Source: Ailurus styani
Taxonomy: Eukaryota > Chordata > Mammalia > Carnivora > Ailuridae
Direction: 5' to 3'
NCBI GenBank assembly: GCA_002007465.1
Contig: LNAC01000273.1
Coordinates: 1,138,349 to 1,202,348, forward strand
DNA: 64,000 nt
Part shown: positions 36,681-48,889 of the stretch, one piece after another
How the letters are laid out: each line of letters opens with the position of its first letter
How positions within the stretch are numbered: the stretch's first letter is position 1
Position numbers and translations under genes: made by a program
Notes under the pieces: generated by a model
Seen by the model: only the letters and a program-made list of their open reading frames with translations
The model's database searches: none
What the model was told of the DNA's origin: nothing

Positions 36681-38079
36681 GTTTATCATAATAAGATCCC
36701 ACAAGCATAAAGTATCAATGAACAGAATGAAAGTAAGTGAACATTGTCCAATACAAATTTCCCCTGATTTAGAGATAAACCTACTCTGCCATTACTGACA
36801 AGATGAGGCACTCCGTAGCTGTGAGGGACAGAAGAAGGTAAACACTTTGGAATGTCAAGGACAGGCATGATACGAAAGGTTGGTCTTTGGTTTTTTGTTC
36901 TGTCATTTGCAAGATGGATAATGAGAATCCATTTTCATGTTCATTCTGGACATACGTGCCCCACGGTCCAGTTCCAGATTAGGTGCTGGTCATCCTGTGC
37001 TAGACGAGAGCAGATGTGGCTCTTCAGCAAACACTTTCTGTAACGGATCATTTGTCTTCTATTTCTTACTTTTAATTATCTGACTTCCAATTCATCCTGT
37101 TTACAAAAGCTGTTAAAATGCTGTGATAATATATTAATGTGCATTTTTATTATGTTAAGACCATCTCCTTTTCCAAGATCACAAAAATATTATTATTCAT
37201 ACATTTTTATCTCTCTGGGATTAAAATTTGCAGGATCAACGTTAATAATGAATATTCCACTAAAAATAAACAGACTCCCTTAACGTTCAAGGTTACTGTA
37301 AGAGGTGTTTTCCAACTTGCTGTGAACAAGTAATTGCGGGACAACTGGGTTTTGTTGCTTTTTATTCTAAGTGTAAAAGACTAAAGAGAAAAACTGGGCA
37401 GTGAGATTTTCTAAAAGTAGATGTATGTATGCCTCTCAATTATCTTTATTATCCTTGACTTACGTTTGTTTTTTGTTGTTTTTTTTACTTCTAATATCAG
37501 AATGTAAGACAATTTTTATTTTTGATAGTACTTTAAAATAATCACAGTCACCTGATTATTTCTGTTTAATGTCAACCCTATAATCCATGTATTAATTCTA
37601 CATTATATGTGGGATTATTTTATAATAAATCTTTACGATTGGGATCTTGAAGAGATTCACCTTATATCAACATTTTGGAGAAAAGGGGATAATGATTCCT
37701 TTATAATTCAAAATATTAAGGGACTTTTGTCTTTTCATTCTAATCCCCACCATTGACAAGCTAAGTTAACATAAACTTGTCCACAAGAAAATCTATAGCA
37801 TAGTTACAAAAACTATTGTAATTATGGAAAAAGTTAATTAGCCTAAATTCATTAGAAATCAAGATATATCAATAATCAGTATAACTCAAATTATTCAGCT
37901 GTGGGGGACCCCTGAAAGGCATACTTGTTGTCCTGTGTTAGGTAAATATCCCATAAAACATATACATTCTCCAGGACACAATGAAATTCTTTCTATCTGG
38001 AAAGTAATCACCATTCTTTATCAAGATATGTGGACACCTCTAGGTCATCTAGGTTGCTTTCATTTATAATTCTTGTCCC
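36681..38079. other. No gene recognised
   Basis: Short open frames (36686-36868 minus; 36852-37043 and 37139-37333 plus) have no recognisable domain. Mostly AT-rich. Confidence 0.5.
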
Positions 38080-38330
38080 TTGCCTTATTCTTTCATCTCG
38101 GCACATGAGTTTTTGTTGAGATCTCTGCTCAGCTGATAGGCATTGTCTGACTTGTAATATGTAGCAAGGCAGAGTCATTGTTTGACCTGTATCACCTCAA
38201 TATCACACTATTTTAAATACCACAAACATTCATCTCCAGATCTTCACTAGAATATTAGCTTCAGGAATGAGAGCCATGATCTCTCTTATTCACTACTGTA
38301 TCTTCAGTATTTTAGCTGGCTTGCTTTCAT
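38080..38330 (+). repeat. L2 (LINE-2) 3' end
   Basis: 'tagaatattagcttcaggaatgagagccatgatctctcttattcactactgtatcttcagtattt' is the L2 terminal order (the 'gtaagctccatgagggcaggg ... ttcactgctgtatcccca' region). Confidence 0.65.
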
Positions 38331-39186
38331 ACCAATCCAGCAAAAGAAGAGGCCATGTTGCCTCATTTTTTTCCATGTGTGTATAAAGGTCCAGGTTCCT
38401 CAGTCATCTTCCAATGGAACTTGAGACCTTTCATGACACCACGCGGAGGAGGGCTTGGGGTACCTTTTTGTAACATGGAGAGGGTGGATGACTCAGCTCG
38501 CCACTCAGCCTTTGCTGGCATGGGCGAGGGCGGGCACTATTTTTTCTGTAGTGTTTGAATGGAATAGAGTGGTTTAAATTATTATTGTCTTAGGCTGCCC
38601 ATTTCCTGGTCATTTGGTTATAGAGAACATGCTTTCATTGTTGCTGGGTTTTTGTTTGTTTTTTTGATCTTCACTCTGGTGTGGCTAGGTTGCTAACCTC
38701 TTCTGCTCTAAATCTGGGGTAGATGAAGTGAAAAGAAAACAGAACAAACTCAGCACTGCATTGTTCTTTGGGTCCCAAAGTCCCTATCCAGTCTCCTACC
38801 TTTTATGTACCTTTCAGAATCTTCTTAGGTTTGTTTTATGTAATGCTCAGAGCTTACGGTTGTACTTAAGAAGAGGAACAGAAAAAAGTATATCTACTCC
38901 ATTCAAACACTTGGGAACTAAAGAATATACTTTTAAACAATCCATAGGACAAAGAAGAAATTTTGAAGACAAAAAATACATTAAGACAGAAATCATCATG
39001 GAGAATTGTGAGTTGAATACAGAATGAAAAGAGATAGACTAATTTATCCCTTAAAGAATGTTTCCATTGTCTCCTGGAGAGCCACACTAGATTAGCTATT
39101 GATGATTTTTTTTTGTCTCTTTTAGTATACTTTTGCTGCTGGGAAACAGATTCTTGGAAGTGTTGCAGGCTCCATGTGAAATAGAA
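38331..39186. other. No gene recognised
   Basis: The plus-strand frames at 38355-38558 and 38728-39027 lack any recognisable protein. A GC-richer bit with CpGs lies at 38430-38535. Confidence 0.45.
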
Positions 39187-39430
39187 CACTTGGAAGTGTA
39201 TATATATATGTGTGTGTATATATATATATACACACACACACACACATATATATGCATATATATACACGCACATAAACACATATGTATATGTGTTTGTGTA
39301 TATATATACGTGTGTGTATATATGCATGTGTGTATATATACTTCCAAGTGATACATATACACACGCACACACGTATGTATATATGTATGTGTTGTATGTA
39401 TGTGTATGTGTGTGTGTGTTTATCACTTGG
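39187..39430. repeat. Compound (TA)n/(TG)n/(CA)n microsatellite with nested inverted repeats
   Basis: About 244 bp of alternating purine-pyrimidine sequence. Three non-repetitive 'cacttgg' words bracket it in alternating orientation: cacttggaag at 39187-39196, cttccaagtgata at 39341-39353 and tatcacttgg at 39421-39430. Because TA/TG/CA periods avoid stops, several long frames appear on both strands (up to 186 codons at 38866-39426 minus); these are artefacts. Confidence 0.92.
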
Positions 39431-42400
39431 TAATACTGAAGGCCCAGAATTTATTCAGTCTTCTGAATGAATACACATTGAAAGATTAATATACACTTAA
39501 TACTGAAGTTGCATATTAACCAAAGATATCTAAAATATAATTCTTTTACACCTCCAGAACTTTTAGGCAAAAAATTATAAATTAAAATTGTATTTTTGCT
39601 TTATATATTTCATGTTTTATTTTTTGCTTTAAAGTTAATTCGTGAGTTCCAAGTCCCTTCTGTAATGTATAGATTGTTATAGAAAAGAATTTCTTTCTCA
39701 ACTATTATGCCCCTGTATTTCTTTTCCTATAGATTCACATACTACTAAGTAGTCTGTATACTTGAGGTTTCAGAAATGCACTGAACTGCTTTGGAAGAAA
39801 ACTGACTTGCCCCAGGTTCTACAGCACTACAGCCAATCTAGATAGCTCTTTATATACTTTCTGTACCAAATCATTCTTCCCCCAGCCATTACTCTTTGGA
39901 CTAAGAATAGAAATTGATTGACTGAAATAGGAAATTTGATGGTTTGTGACTTCTAAACTAGCAGGAGATAAGGTTTAATTGCTTGAGAATATAATTTTCT
40001 GGATGATATAGTAACGGAAAATTGTCAATATATTAAGCTGCTATTGGATTTCAAGAACCATCACTGTGCCCTGATGGCACTATTCATGATTCAACTTTCT
40101 CTGACAAAGTCTAAACCCCAGTGCTGATGGTCAGGAAAGGACAATGACTGTTTGGATCACTGCAGTCCCAGGACATAAGGAAGAAAAGTCTCTGGCTATT
40201 CTCCCTGTCTGTAGTTTTTTCCATTCAACTATACTGACCTGTTCAGGGCCAGCCATTCGGAAAAGACTTGCAATATCTCTACCGCTGTCAAGTACGTATG
40301 TTTGGATTTGGACGTTGATGTGACATACAGAGCCATGTCTTTATCTCCGCTTGTTAACTATACTTATCTTTCTTCTTAGCACTTCTCTTGAGAAGGTCAG
40401 TACTACCTCTGGGTCACCCAGAGTGCTGATTATTTCCATACCTGAATTTGGCTTATACCTATATAAGCATGGCAACAAAATAGAGGGGATAGAGAGATGT
40501 CCTGGGTTATTTGTTTGGCTCTTACTATTTTGCTGTTTGCTTGTGCAACCCTGAAGCTCCTTGACTTTATTTTCAAATAGGTGCAAATCCTATCGTACTG
40601 TTTATGTGAAGAAGCCGGTGTTTACTTTCTATTGTATTTTATGGAGACCAATGAAGTTAAATTGACTGATTTTTGTCTTTCATTGTCTTTGTGCTATTGG
40701 TTTTATTTTAGTTTTACACCCGTTTTTCTTCAAAAAGTCACTAATTTTTCTAATGTTATTTATGTGTCAATATACTAATATATTTTACTATCGACTTTAT
40801 TATCTATCACTGGGATTATGGAGTTCATACAATGCAAATAAAAGCTCTGTGTACGTTGTGAAAGGTAAATAAATATCAGACAACTCGCTTAGCTCTCCTT
40901 TCCAACCAGAGATGCTATTGAAAGCTTCTGATATAAGGAAATTTTGAGGATCTTTGCAATAAAACGTCATTACTTGAGGTAACTTAAGGGAGGCCTTTGT
41001 TTCTTGCATCCGAAAATGATTAACTCATGCAATCCTTAGTATATATATATAGAGATATAACTCTCCTTTCCTGCTAGGCTTTACTAGTCCATCAACAAAA
41101 CCAGCAGACTTTCTATGAAAGATTTTAGTAGCAAAATTCTTTCTCTAATTACTAATAGTAACTACATCTTTGTAAGTTTAACACTAATGTCTGTCTTTAG
41201 AATTTCTAGAACTTACCTGATGTAGAATAATAATTCACGTTGTTTCTGACTGAATTAGATAATCAAAACTTTTAATGTAATCTATTTTCTTAAACTTTCC
41301 AAATATTTATTCTCTATGTATGACTGGATCATATTTTGGAGTATTAATTTATGTTTTGTTCTTCTGTCTGCATTTTTCTTTGTCCCTTCTCTCTACTAAG
41401 GTAGTTGGCCCTGTGCTTCGTTGCCTCAGAATGGGTGTGTAGAGATATTGAATAGAGTGGTTATCTAGAAAATGTCCTGGAATTTATTTTCTAGCAATCT
41501 CAGTGTAAGGAAAAAGAAGGCCTGCGAGGAAAAGATGTCTCAGAGAAGCAGGAAAGATAAAAGGGTTTCCATAAGCTCAAGAGATACTCTCAGCTATTGA
41601 GAGGAGAGAGATGTATAGATTCTGGAATGGTTTGAACTGGGGCCCAATTTTCTGGCAGTGGCTGGTGGAGGCAGTGAGACCTCAGAAAGGTAAAGCTCCA
41701 GAAGGTCTCTCTGATATAGTAACAAAGGCATAAACAACTTTCTCTCACATGTGATCACCATATACCAACTGGCACCATATGAAATCAACAAATAACCCAG
41801 ACCTGATGGTCAAGCACAAATAGGTAAATGGCATATCTCTGCAGTCAGGTTTATAGAATGCGACTGGTGAACAGGGAGACTGCCTCACCCCATCCAGCTC
41901 CATCAACCCAGTGTAAGAATCAGGAATCTTGAACATGATGTCAACTTGAGGATTGGGTAGAACTTCCAAGAGTGACTAAGTTGAATTTTGTTTGAATTTA
42001 ATGGGATGTAAGTTAGATAGCAGAATTCAAGTTAATTTAGAAAATAAAATACGTTTTTCATATATCTTTGTGTTTATTAACTAAGTTTTACTTTTTATAA
42101 AGATTATCAGAAATCAGTCACATTTGTACCAGAAAGTATTACTCTACCTTAAAATCTATTTTACCAGTTAGATTTTTTGATATATGCGTTAATCTTATTT
42201 TTTTCATAAGGTAGTAGCAAGTATTTAAAGCCATATTCACATATTGTCTTTTACTCTGTTCCCAGGGATATCACCATGTTAACGATGACAAACGTATACC
42301 GTAAGCCAAGAGTATTGTTTTGTTACATAGTTTGTGCTAATGTAAAACCTGGAATTAAGGCCTAAAGACATGAATTAATTTTAGAAAAGTGAGATCTTAA

Positions 42401-44934
42401 GAAAGACCTCATTATACTTAGAATGTCTAAAGATTTCAAGGAGCATCTTAGATTCTACAGTCTTTCCTAGATTTCAAAGATCCAACAGTTTATAGTCTCC
42501 TGTATTCCTTTCCTCTCATGAGACCAAATGCTTAGGAGAAATGACCTTCTAATGTGGTAAATTGAGATCTAACTACTAATTACTAATTGTTATTGCAATT
42601 CTTGACCTGATCTCCAGAGCTGGAAATCAAATCCTAGTCTCTGGAGTGTAACCAGATCTAATAAGCAGCTTCTGAGTTGACACCAAGAGACCGTATTAGC
42701 AAATGAGTGACTTCTAAAGCCTTACCTTAATGAATGGCGGCATTTGATGTAATGTGTTTTGAAGCTCAAACTAGGTGAATGTACCTTCCTTTTCACTGAT
42801 AGTAGTTGAGTACAAAATTTCTCTATTCGTTTATTTAGAGCGAAGAAGCATATTAGTGAAAAAAGTATAAGAAAGTTCCCTCTTGGTACATTTTTAATAG
42901 CTTCAAGCTGTTAACAGTTACATTGTCCCTAGGTATGGGGCGGCACATGTTATGGTTAACTGATTAGCACAGAGCCTCTTTTGACATCCAGACATTTTTC
43001 TGTTACTGGTATCAGCCATGAAAATGTATTTCCAAGCAATTAAGCCTTAACTCCTGCTGGTTTGGAAGCCATGAACCTTCAAATTCCCATTCAAATTATT
43101 CAACACCTACCACTGGTGGAAAAAAAATACAACTTCATTAGTAAAAGCCACAAAGAAATCTATTGATAAGTTTTTAAAGTTTCTTTAAAATAGGAAAAAT
43201 GCAAAAGTGCTCAGATTGTAAATTAGCCACACAACTTCAAAATGACCTCACTTTGTCTTTTTTCATAACTGCAAGGATTTACTTTATGAGGTCTTAGGTT
43301 TAACAACATACTTCAGGAAGAATGTAGACACCAAAATAAATGCATGAAAGTTTATATGTGGGGGAGAAGGGAGAAAACCAGGGCAAAGGAAGTAGGATCG
43401 TTTCAAAACTGTGTAGTTTCAACTTCTGTTAAAGTTCTGTATGGACTACATATTTACTTGGCAATTCTAAAATTAAAACACAAGGATATTGGAATTTGCC
43501 AAGTGATTCTCATGATGTTTATGGGCAACTTAGTCTTCCCTCTCTCATTCTCCAGAAGTGTTGTGGCAACATTTATACATGAATCTGTTTTCTTCTCTCC
43601 AAAGAGAATAAAGCAAGGGTGGGAATGGGAAGGAGCTCTCATCAGTAACAGTTTTGCACAGTATCGTGGGATATTATAAGGACATATTTTTATTCTAGAG
43701 AATTACATAATCATTTTCAGGGCCTTACAAATCAATTTGTTCCAATATCGCATAGGCAGATTTTCTTTCTTTCTTCTACAAGCAGATTTTTTTCGTCTAG
43801 CATTATATTTTGAAAACATATATGATAATGTTATTTGAACTAGACTTCACAATATATTAGTGAGAACTGGAGTTTGTAACTTTACCAAATTATTGATAGT
43901 GAAATGCTCTATTAGCGTATTCCCTTACATTTTCTTTTTATATTAGACTCCTTGATGGTAGTTTGATATTTCCATTTCATATGGAAATCTATAAAGTTCT
44001 ATTTTTAAAGAAAGTTAAATCATTATAATGTAAAGCTCTGCATAGGTAGATGACCTATTTTTTTTTCCTTTTTTTTTTAATGCTTTAAAAACTACAGTAG
44101 AGTTGCTAGATGAGCTAGGGCCATTGTGTTAAACATTCTCTCATTTAGGTTTTAACTTTGGGCTTTGAGTTGTTAAGTCTTTCATTCTCACAGTAATGGC
44201 ATGTTATCATGTTTTTAGCTCTTCAGATGGAAGTTATTATAGGTATGCTACCAAATTATCTTGATAACTTCCAGGGTAAATCTTTCAAGGGTAAGAAAGG
44301 AGAATGAACCAAGTAGAATATCTATGACAAAGCTACACCATTGGAATAAATCTCTACTGTAAGTGCATTTTCTCAACCACCAGGAATTGTGTTTTTGACA
44401 TCATCAAGGAAATGATCCTCACTAGTGAGTTATCAGGGTTGATCGTAGCAGATTTAGAAAGTAGCAAAAGTTTGTCATCTGTTGCCACTTTAACCATTAT
44501 TGCTTTTATCCATGGCCTTTTAAATGTTTTATAAAGCCCTTTATTAAAACCTGCCAAAAGTCCTCTGTAGAACTGAAAAATAACAAAGAAGTGATGAGTC
44601 CTCTTCAGAAACAGAGTCTTCTCACAGAGATAAAACAAGCATAGTAAATTTTAAGCAGCAACCTGCCAAAGAGTAAAATGCATCAAATAAGTAGGAGGCA
44701 GAACAGTACAGACTTGAGACTTCGTTTATACATCAGTTGTTAGAGTAAAGCTTCATAGAGGAAGTGGGATTTAAATTGGGTATGGATGATGGTTGGAATT
44801 GTCCCTGGGAATGACTACTAAGTATCTGTGGGGAACGTAGTAAGGGGCAAGGCGATTATTCAAGATTCATTGTTATGGTAATAAAGGAGAAGTTCACTGA
44901 AGCCTCCAGGTGACAGGCACTGAATATTAGTTTA
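39431..44934. other. No gene recognised; 5.5 kb nearly free of named repeats
   Basis: Possible scraps: MIR-like 'cttgccccaggttctacagc' near 39805, a (TA)n run at 41040-41055, and a piece of the ancient repeat family at about 44735-44800 ('cttcatagaggaagtgggatttaaattggg'). Open frames on either strand (for example 43344-43679 plus and 41745-41969 minus) show no known domain or consistent splice context. Confidence 0.45.
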
Positions 44935-45120
44935 AAGAGGGGAGGGGTAAAGGGGAGGGGTAGCCCAGTAATGGGTATTAAAGAGGGCAAGTGCTGTAAT
45001 GAGCACTGGGTTGTTATACCAAATAATGAATCATGGAACACTACATCAAAAACTAATGATGTACTACTGTGCAGTGACTAACATAATAAAATAAAATTAA
45101 AAAAATAAAATAATAAAATA
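44935..45120 (+). mobile_element. Carnivore LINE-1 3' tail, 5'-truncated
   Basis: 'agtaatgggtattaaagagggcaagtgc', 'atgagcactgggttgttatacc', 'gaatcatggaacactacatc', 'aaaactaatgatgtactac', then an A-rich (AATAAA)n tail. This is the end of the 3' UTR of carnivore LINE-1s. A CAN-SINE has landed in or next to its tail. Confidence 0.85.
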
Positions 45121-45128
45121 CTCATCTT

Positions 45129-45332
45129 GGGTGCCTGGGTGGCTCAGTGGGTTAAAGCCTGGGCCTTCAGCTCAGGTCATGATCTCAGGGTCCTGGGATC
45201 CAGGCCTGCATCGGGCTCTCTGCTCAGCAGGGAGCCTGCTTCCTCCTCTCTCTCTCTCTGCCTGCCTCTCTGCCTACTTGTGATCTCTCCCTCTCTGTGT
45301 CAAATAAATAAATAAAATCTTTAAAAAAAATA
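45129..45332 (+). mobile_element. CAN-SINE, young mustelid-type, in an L1 A-rich tail
   Basis: Head 'gggtgcctgggtggctcagtggg' to tail 'caaataaataaataaaatcttt'. Target-site duplication aataaaatactcat at about 45113-45126 and 45333-45346. It is younger than the L1 tail it entered. The open frame at 45127-45315 is the SINE itself. Confidence 0.95.
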
Positions 45333-45346
45333 AAATAAAATACTCA

Positions 45347-45769
45347 TTTAAAAAAAAAAATAAAGTATTTCATTTTTTCCCCTTATAAATGAAGTAGAAT
45401 ATTTGATTATTTTGAGTCTGGAGAGTGACACAACAAATATTTTTGCCTGACTTGTTTAATCTTCCAGGGGAGAAGTTTGAAGACAAGATGGTGGAAGTAG
45501 AAAAGTCTGTGAGAGTATTCTAAGTATCAGATGATAAGCTCTAAATGACCACAATGGCAGGGAGAATGGAAAAGAGGAGCTACTAAGAAGGGTCCTTATC
45601 TGAGAAGAATGTATAAGATTTGGTTATAATCATATAGACAGGTTAGAGAAACTAGCCAACATGATTCTTTGCAGCTCGGAGAACAATACCCTCAGAGCAT
45701 TGTATATGATAGTGCGTTATGTTAAAATTGAGGTTTCAAACAAATACAGAGATGCAATAGATGATATGT
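45347..45769. other. No gene recognised
   Basis: Unique sequence between an L1 tail with a SINE and an older L1 3' UTR. Confidence 0.5.
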
Positions 45770-46080
45770 TACAACATCATCAATGAATTTTATACATACA
45801 ATGATAAATGGAAGAAAGCAGACACAGAAGAGTAACTACTATATCATTCCATTTACATTAAGTTTAAAAGCAGTCAGAACTAAGATGTGGTAGAAAAAGT
45901 CAGAATATGTGTTAATCTTGGTGGGTACTTACTGAAAGGAGCAATAGAGAACCTTCTGAGGAGCTGAAAATGAACATTTTGATCTGGGTTTTGGCTATGT
46001 AGGTATCTATCTAAGTAAAAATTTATCAAGTTGTACCTTGAAGGTTTGTGCATTTTATTGTATGTAAGTATTCAGGCAAA
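45770..46080 (+). repeat. Old LINE-1 (L1M) 3' UTR
   Basis: 'cagacacagaagagtaactactatatcattccatttacattaagtttaaaagcag', 'aatcttggtgggtacttactg', 'gatctgggttttggctatgtagg', 'tcaagttgtaccttgaaggtttgtgcattttattgtatgtaa' is the L1M 3' UTR order to its end. Confidence 0.82.
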
Positions 46081-46479
46081 ATATACAGAGAAAAAATAGA
46101 CATGTCAGGAAATTAGTACAAATAGTATTTTCTGAATTTTACGATATTTGAAATATTCACCATCATTAACTTTTTTAGATTTTACTATAAATATTCACTT
46201 TTGAACCTAAATTAAGGATATATAATAGCTATAAAATTCCAAAGGGAAGTGTCAAACCTTTACTTGCAGATATTCAGAAGATATCTGTGAAAACCACTTC
46301 CACGACCCTTGGACCCATCAGCTAAAGTAAGGATTTAGGAAGGAAGGATATATAGATGATAAAAACACTTCTGAAAATATATTTTTATATGGAGCTAGGG
46401 CCATTCTCTGAATGTCTGTTCCTCACTTCAAATTTGTAGGAGGGGGAGGGGGAGGGAGGCAGCTACCTCCTTTACGCAA

Positions 46480-46650
46480 ACTTAATTAGAAGATTGGCAA
46501 AGGAAATGAACAGGCATTTCACTGAAGAGGATATACAGTTAGTGGATAAGCACGTGGAACTATGCTCAACATCATTAGCCATTAAGTAAATGCAAATTAA
46601 AACCAAATGAGATTTTACTACAAACCCATAAGAAATAGGAAACAAAAGAA
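46480..46650 (+). repeat. LINE-1 ORF2 C-terminal fragment
   Basis: 'gaacaggcatttcactgaagaggatatacag', 'atgctcaacatcattagcc', 'gcaaattaaaaccaaatgag' correspond to the ORF2 region that also appears at about 4985-5100. It lies downstream of an L1 3' end, so it belongs to a different insertion. Confidence 0.78.
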
Positions 46651-46929
46651 GAAACCACCAAAGGATACCAAGAAAGAACTAGTAGGAAGAGTGTTGTGTA
46701 GCCATTTGAAGAAAGTGCATTAATAGTGTTAACTGTAAGGAAGCTGCTAAGGGGTCAGTATAAGAACTGAGAGTTAACCAATGGATACGACCTGCATCTC
46801 TATCACACTGCCCAACAGTGCCTCAACACATGATGGCACAGTGCAGCAGGTAGAATCTAGAAATACAGGCTTATTGGGGGGTGGAAATTGCAGTGCTCCA
46901 ATGTAATATTTTGATTTAAAATAAGAATA

Positions 46930-47725
46930 TAGATTTCATCTTAGTCCCCATTTCTGGTGGAGAGTTCCTAAAACCTTTGGACTTTCCTAAATGATGAGAT
47001 TGATAAAGGTGTCTTGTTATGTTAATGAGGGAACTGCTGGAAAGCACCTAAAGATGGAGGCTGGTTGAGTGGAAAGCCAAACATGTGATTACAGGGTTGG
47101 AACTTTTAGTCCTATCACCAACCCCTGGGGAGGGGAGAGGGGCTAGAAATTGAGTTCAGTCACTAATGGCTTAGACAAACCATGACAAACATGGTTTAGA
47201 CAATCATGCCAATGTAATGCAGCCTTCATTAAAACACAGAGGGGTGGGTTTTAGGGCTTTCAGATTGGTGAATACCTGGTGGAGATGCTGAGAGAATGCA
47301 TACATGGAGAGGGCATTGAAGCTCCATGTGAAGCTCCCTACTCTTTCCCCATACCTTGTTTTGTGCATCTCTCTCACGTGGCTATTCCTGAATTATATCG
47401 TTTAATAATCAGCCAATAATCTAGTAAGTGGACTGTTTCTCTGGGTTTTGTGAGTTGTTTTAGCAAATTAATTGAACCCAAGAGGGGGTTCGTGGAAACC
47501 TTCTATCTATATAGACAGTTGATCAGAAGCACAGATGACAACCTGGGCTTGTGACTGGTGTCTGATAGGGTGGGGGTAGTCTTGTGGGACTGAGCCCTGC
47601 ACCTATGGAATCTGATGCTATGTCTGGGTAGATAGTATCAAAAGTGAGTTGAATTGTAGGACCTGCAGCAGCTGTCCAAGAATTTCTTGATGCTATAAGG
47701 AAAGTCACCCACCAACACATTGGAA
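46930..47725 (+). mobile_element. Solo LTR of an old endogenous retrovirus (family not certain, ERVL/ERV1-like)
   Basis: Recognised by ordered phrases: 'gtgattacagggttggaacttttagtcc', 'aattgagttcagtcactaatgg', 'cagccttcattaaaacacaga', 'gaagctccatgtgaagctccc', 'ttaattgaacccaagagggggttcgtgg', 'gatcagaagcacagatgacaacctggg', 'cttgtgggactgagccctgcacc', 'gtgagttgaattgtagg'. The order and the closing A/C-poor part near 'acacattggaattgg' fit a complete LTR. No internal retroviral sequence is attached. The minus frame at 47523-47720 is spurious. Confidence 0.75.
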
Positions 47726-48561
47726 TTGGAAAGCAGATTTTTTACTCAGTGTTCCAGGAAGTGCATCCTAATAACTGACTTTATGTGGGGGGAAGTCTAC
47801 ATAGTTTCTTGGTGTATACCATCGCCATGACCTGTTTCAAGTTACCAAGATGATTTCACTGAACACAGCACTGGGAAGAGATGTGCATGGGCTCTAGCAC
47901 ACTAACCCCAGCACACAATGTAGAAAGATGTAAAAACATTAGTCATCGAGTATGCTGTTAAAAACAACACATCAGCGTAAGCAAAAGTTCAAGGCAAGGC
48001 TTTTCTGTGGTCCTCTCAAGGAGTAGGTATATCAAAACTATTGGCAAATATTTCCATTTCATAATGAAAGGAACATTAGCCCTACTCATATGCTAGATGT
48101 GATAGTAAGTAATACTCTGTTTCTTTCTCAAATTGTGGTAAACTTTCACTTGTATAATGTCAATCTTAAAATTTTCATTTATTAACCAGCAAAAATGGGT
48201 TTATTTGGAAATAGCACAGAATTACAATTTGGGACATGCAGGCTATTGTAAAACTATAGGCAAGTTCAGAGAAAAATGGAGAGGAATGCAATTATATAGG
48301 GGAATGGAGGAGTTGGGACTGGTTTTTAAAACAGGTTCATTGGAGAAAACAGAGTTCAAAGAGGAGAGGCTTTTCATTGGCTGAATTGTGGCAGTCTGTC
48401 ATTGGACGAGTATTGTCAGGCAAGAAGATCTTTCTTCCTCCCGCTGGGGTTGTGCAGTATAGGTTTCTTCCTGTTGAGAATTTAGGGTGTATCCCTTCCT
48501 GTTGGCATCTGCAATTCATGTCCAGTGATAGGGTGTGAGAGCTCCTTTTTCTGGGCCCCTG
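47726..48561. other. No gene recognised; unassigned block, possibly an unlisted LTR-like repeat at 48150-48560
   Basis: 48150-48560 has a balanced composition, an open frame on each strand (48157-48384 plus, 48337-48576 minus) and ends exactly where the L1 target-site duplication begins. It feels like a repeat consensus but I cannot name it. Confidence 0.4.
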
Positions 48562-48889
48562 TCCTCCTGAGTCCATTTTATTTTATTTTTACTCTTATTC
48601 CAATATAATTAACATGCAGTGTTATATTGGTTTCATGTGTACAATATAGTGATTCAAGAATTCTACACGTTACTCAGAGCTCATCATCATGAGTGTGCTC
48701 TTAATCCCCTTTACCTTTTGAACCCGTCCCCCTACCCACCCCCCACTGATAATGATCAATTTGTTCTCTGTAGTTAGGAGTATGTTTTTAGGTTTGTCTC
48801 TTTTTTTTTCTTTTTCTCTTTCTGTTTCATAAATTCCACATTTGAGTGTAATTGTATAGTATTTGTCTTGCTCTGACTTATTTCACTTA

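Noticed and set aside
38866..39426. 186-codon open frame on the minus strand plus overlapping frames on both strands
   Set aside because: The frame reads through TA/TG/CA dinucleotide repeats giving endless I/Y/T/H/V/C residues; no unique domain.
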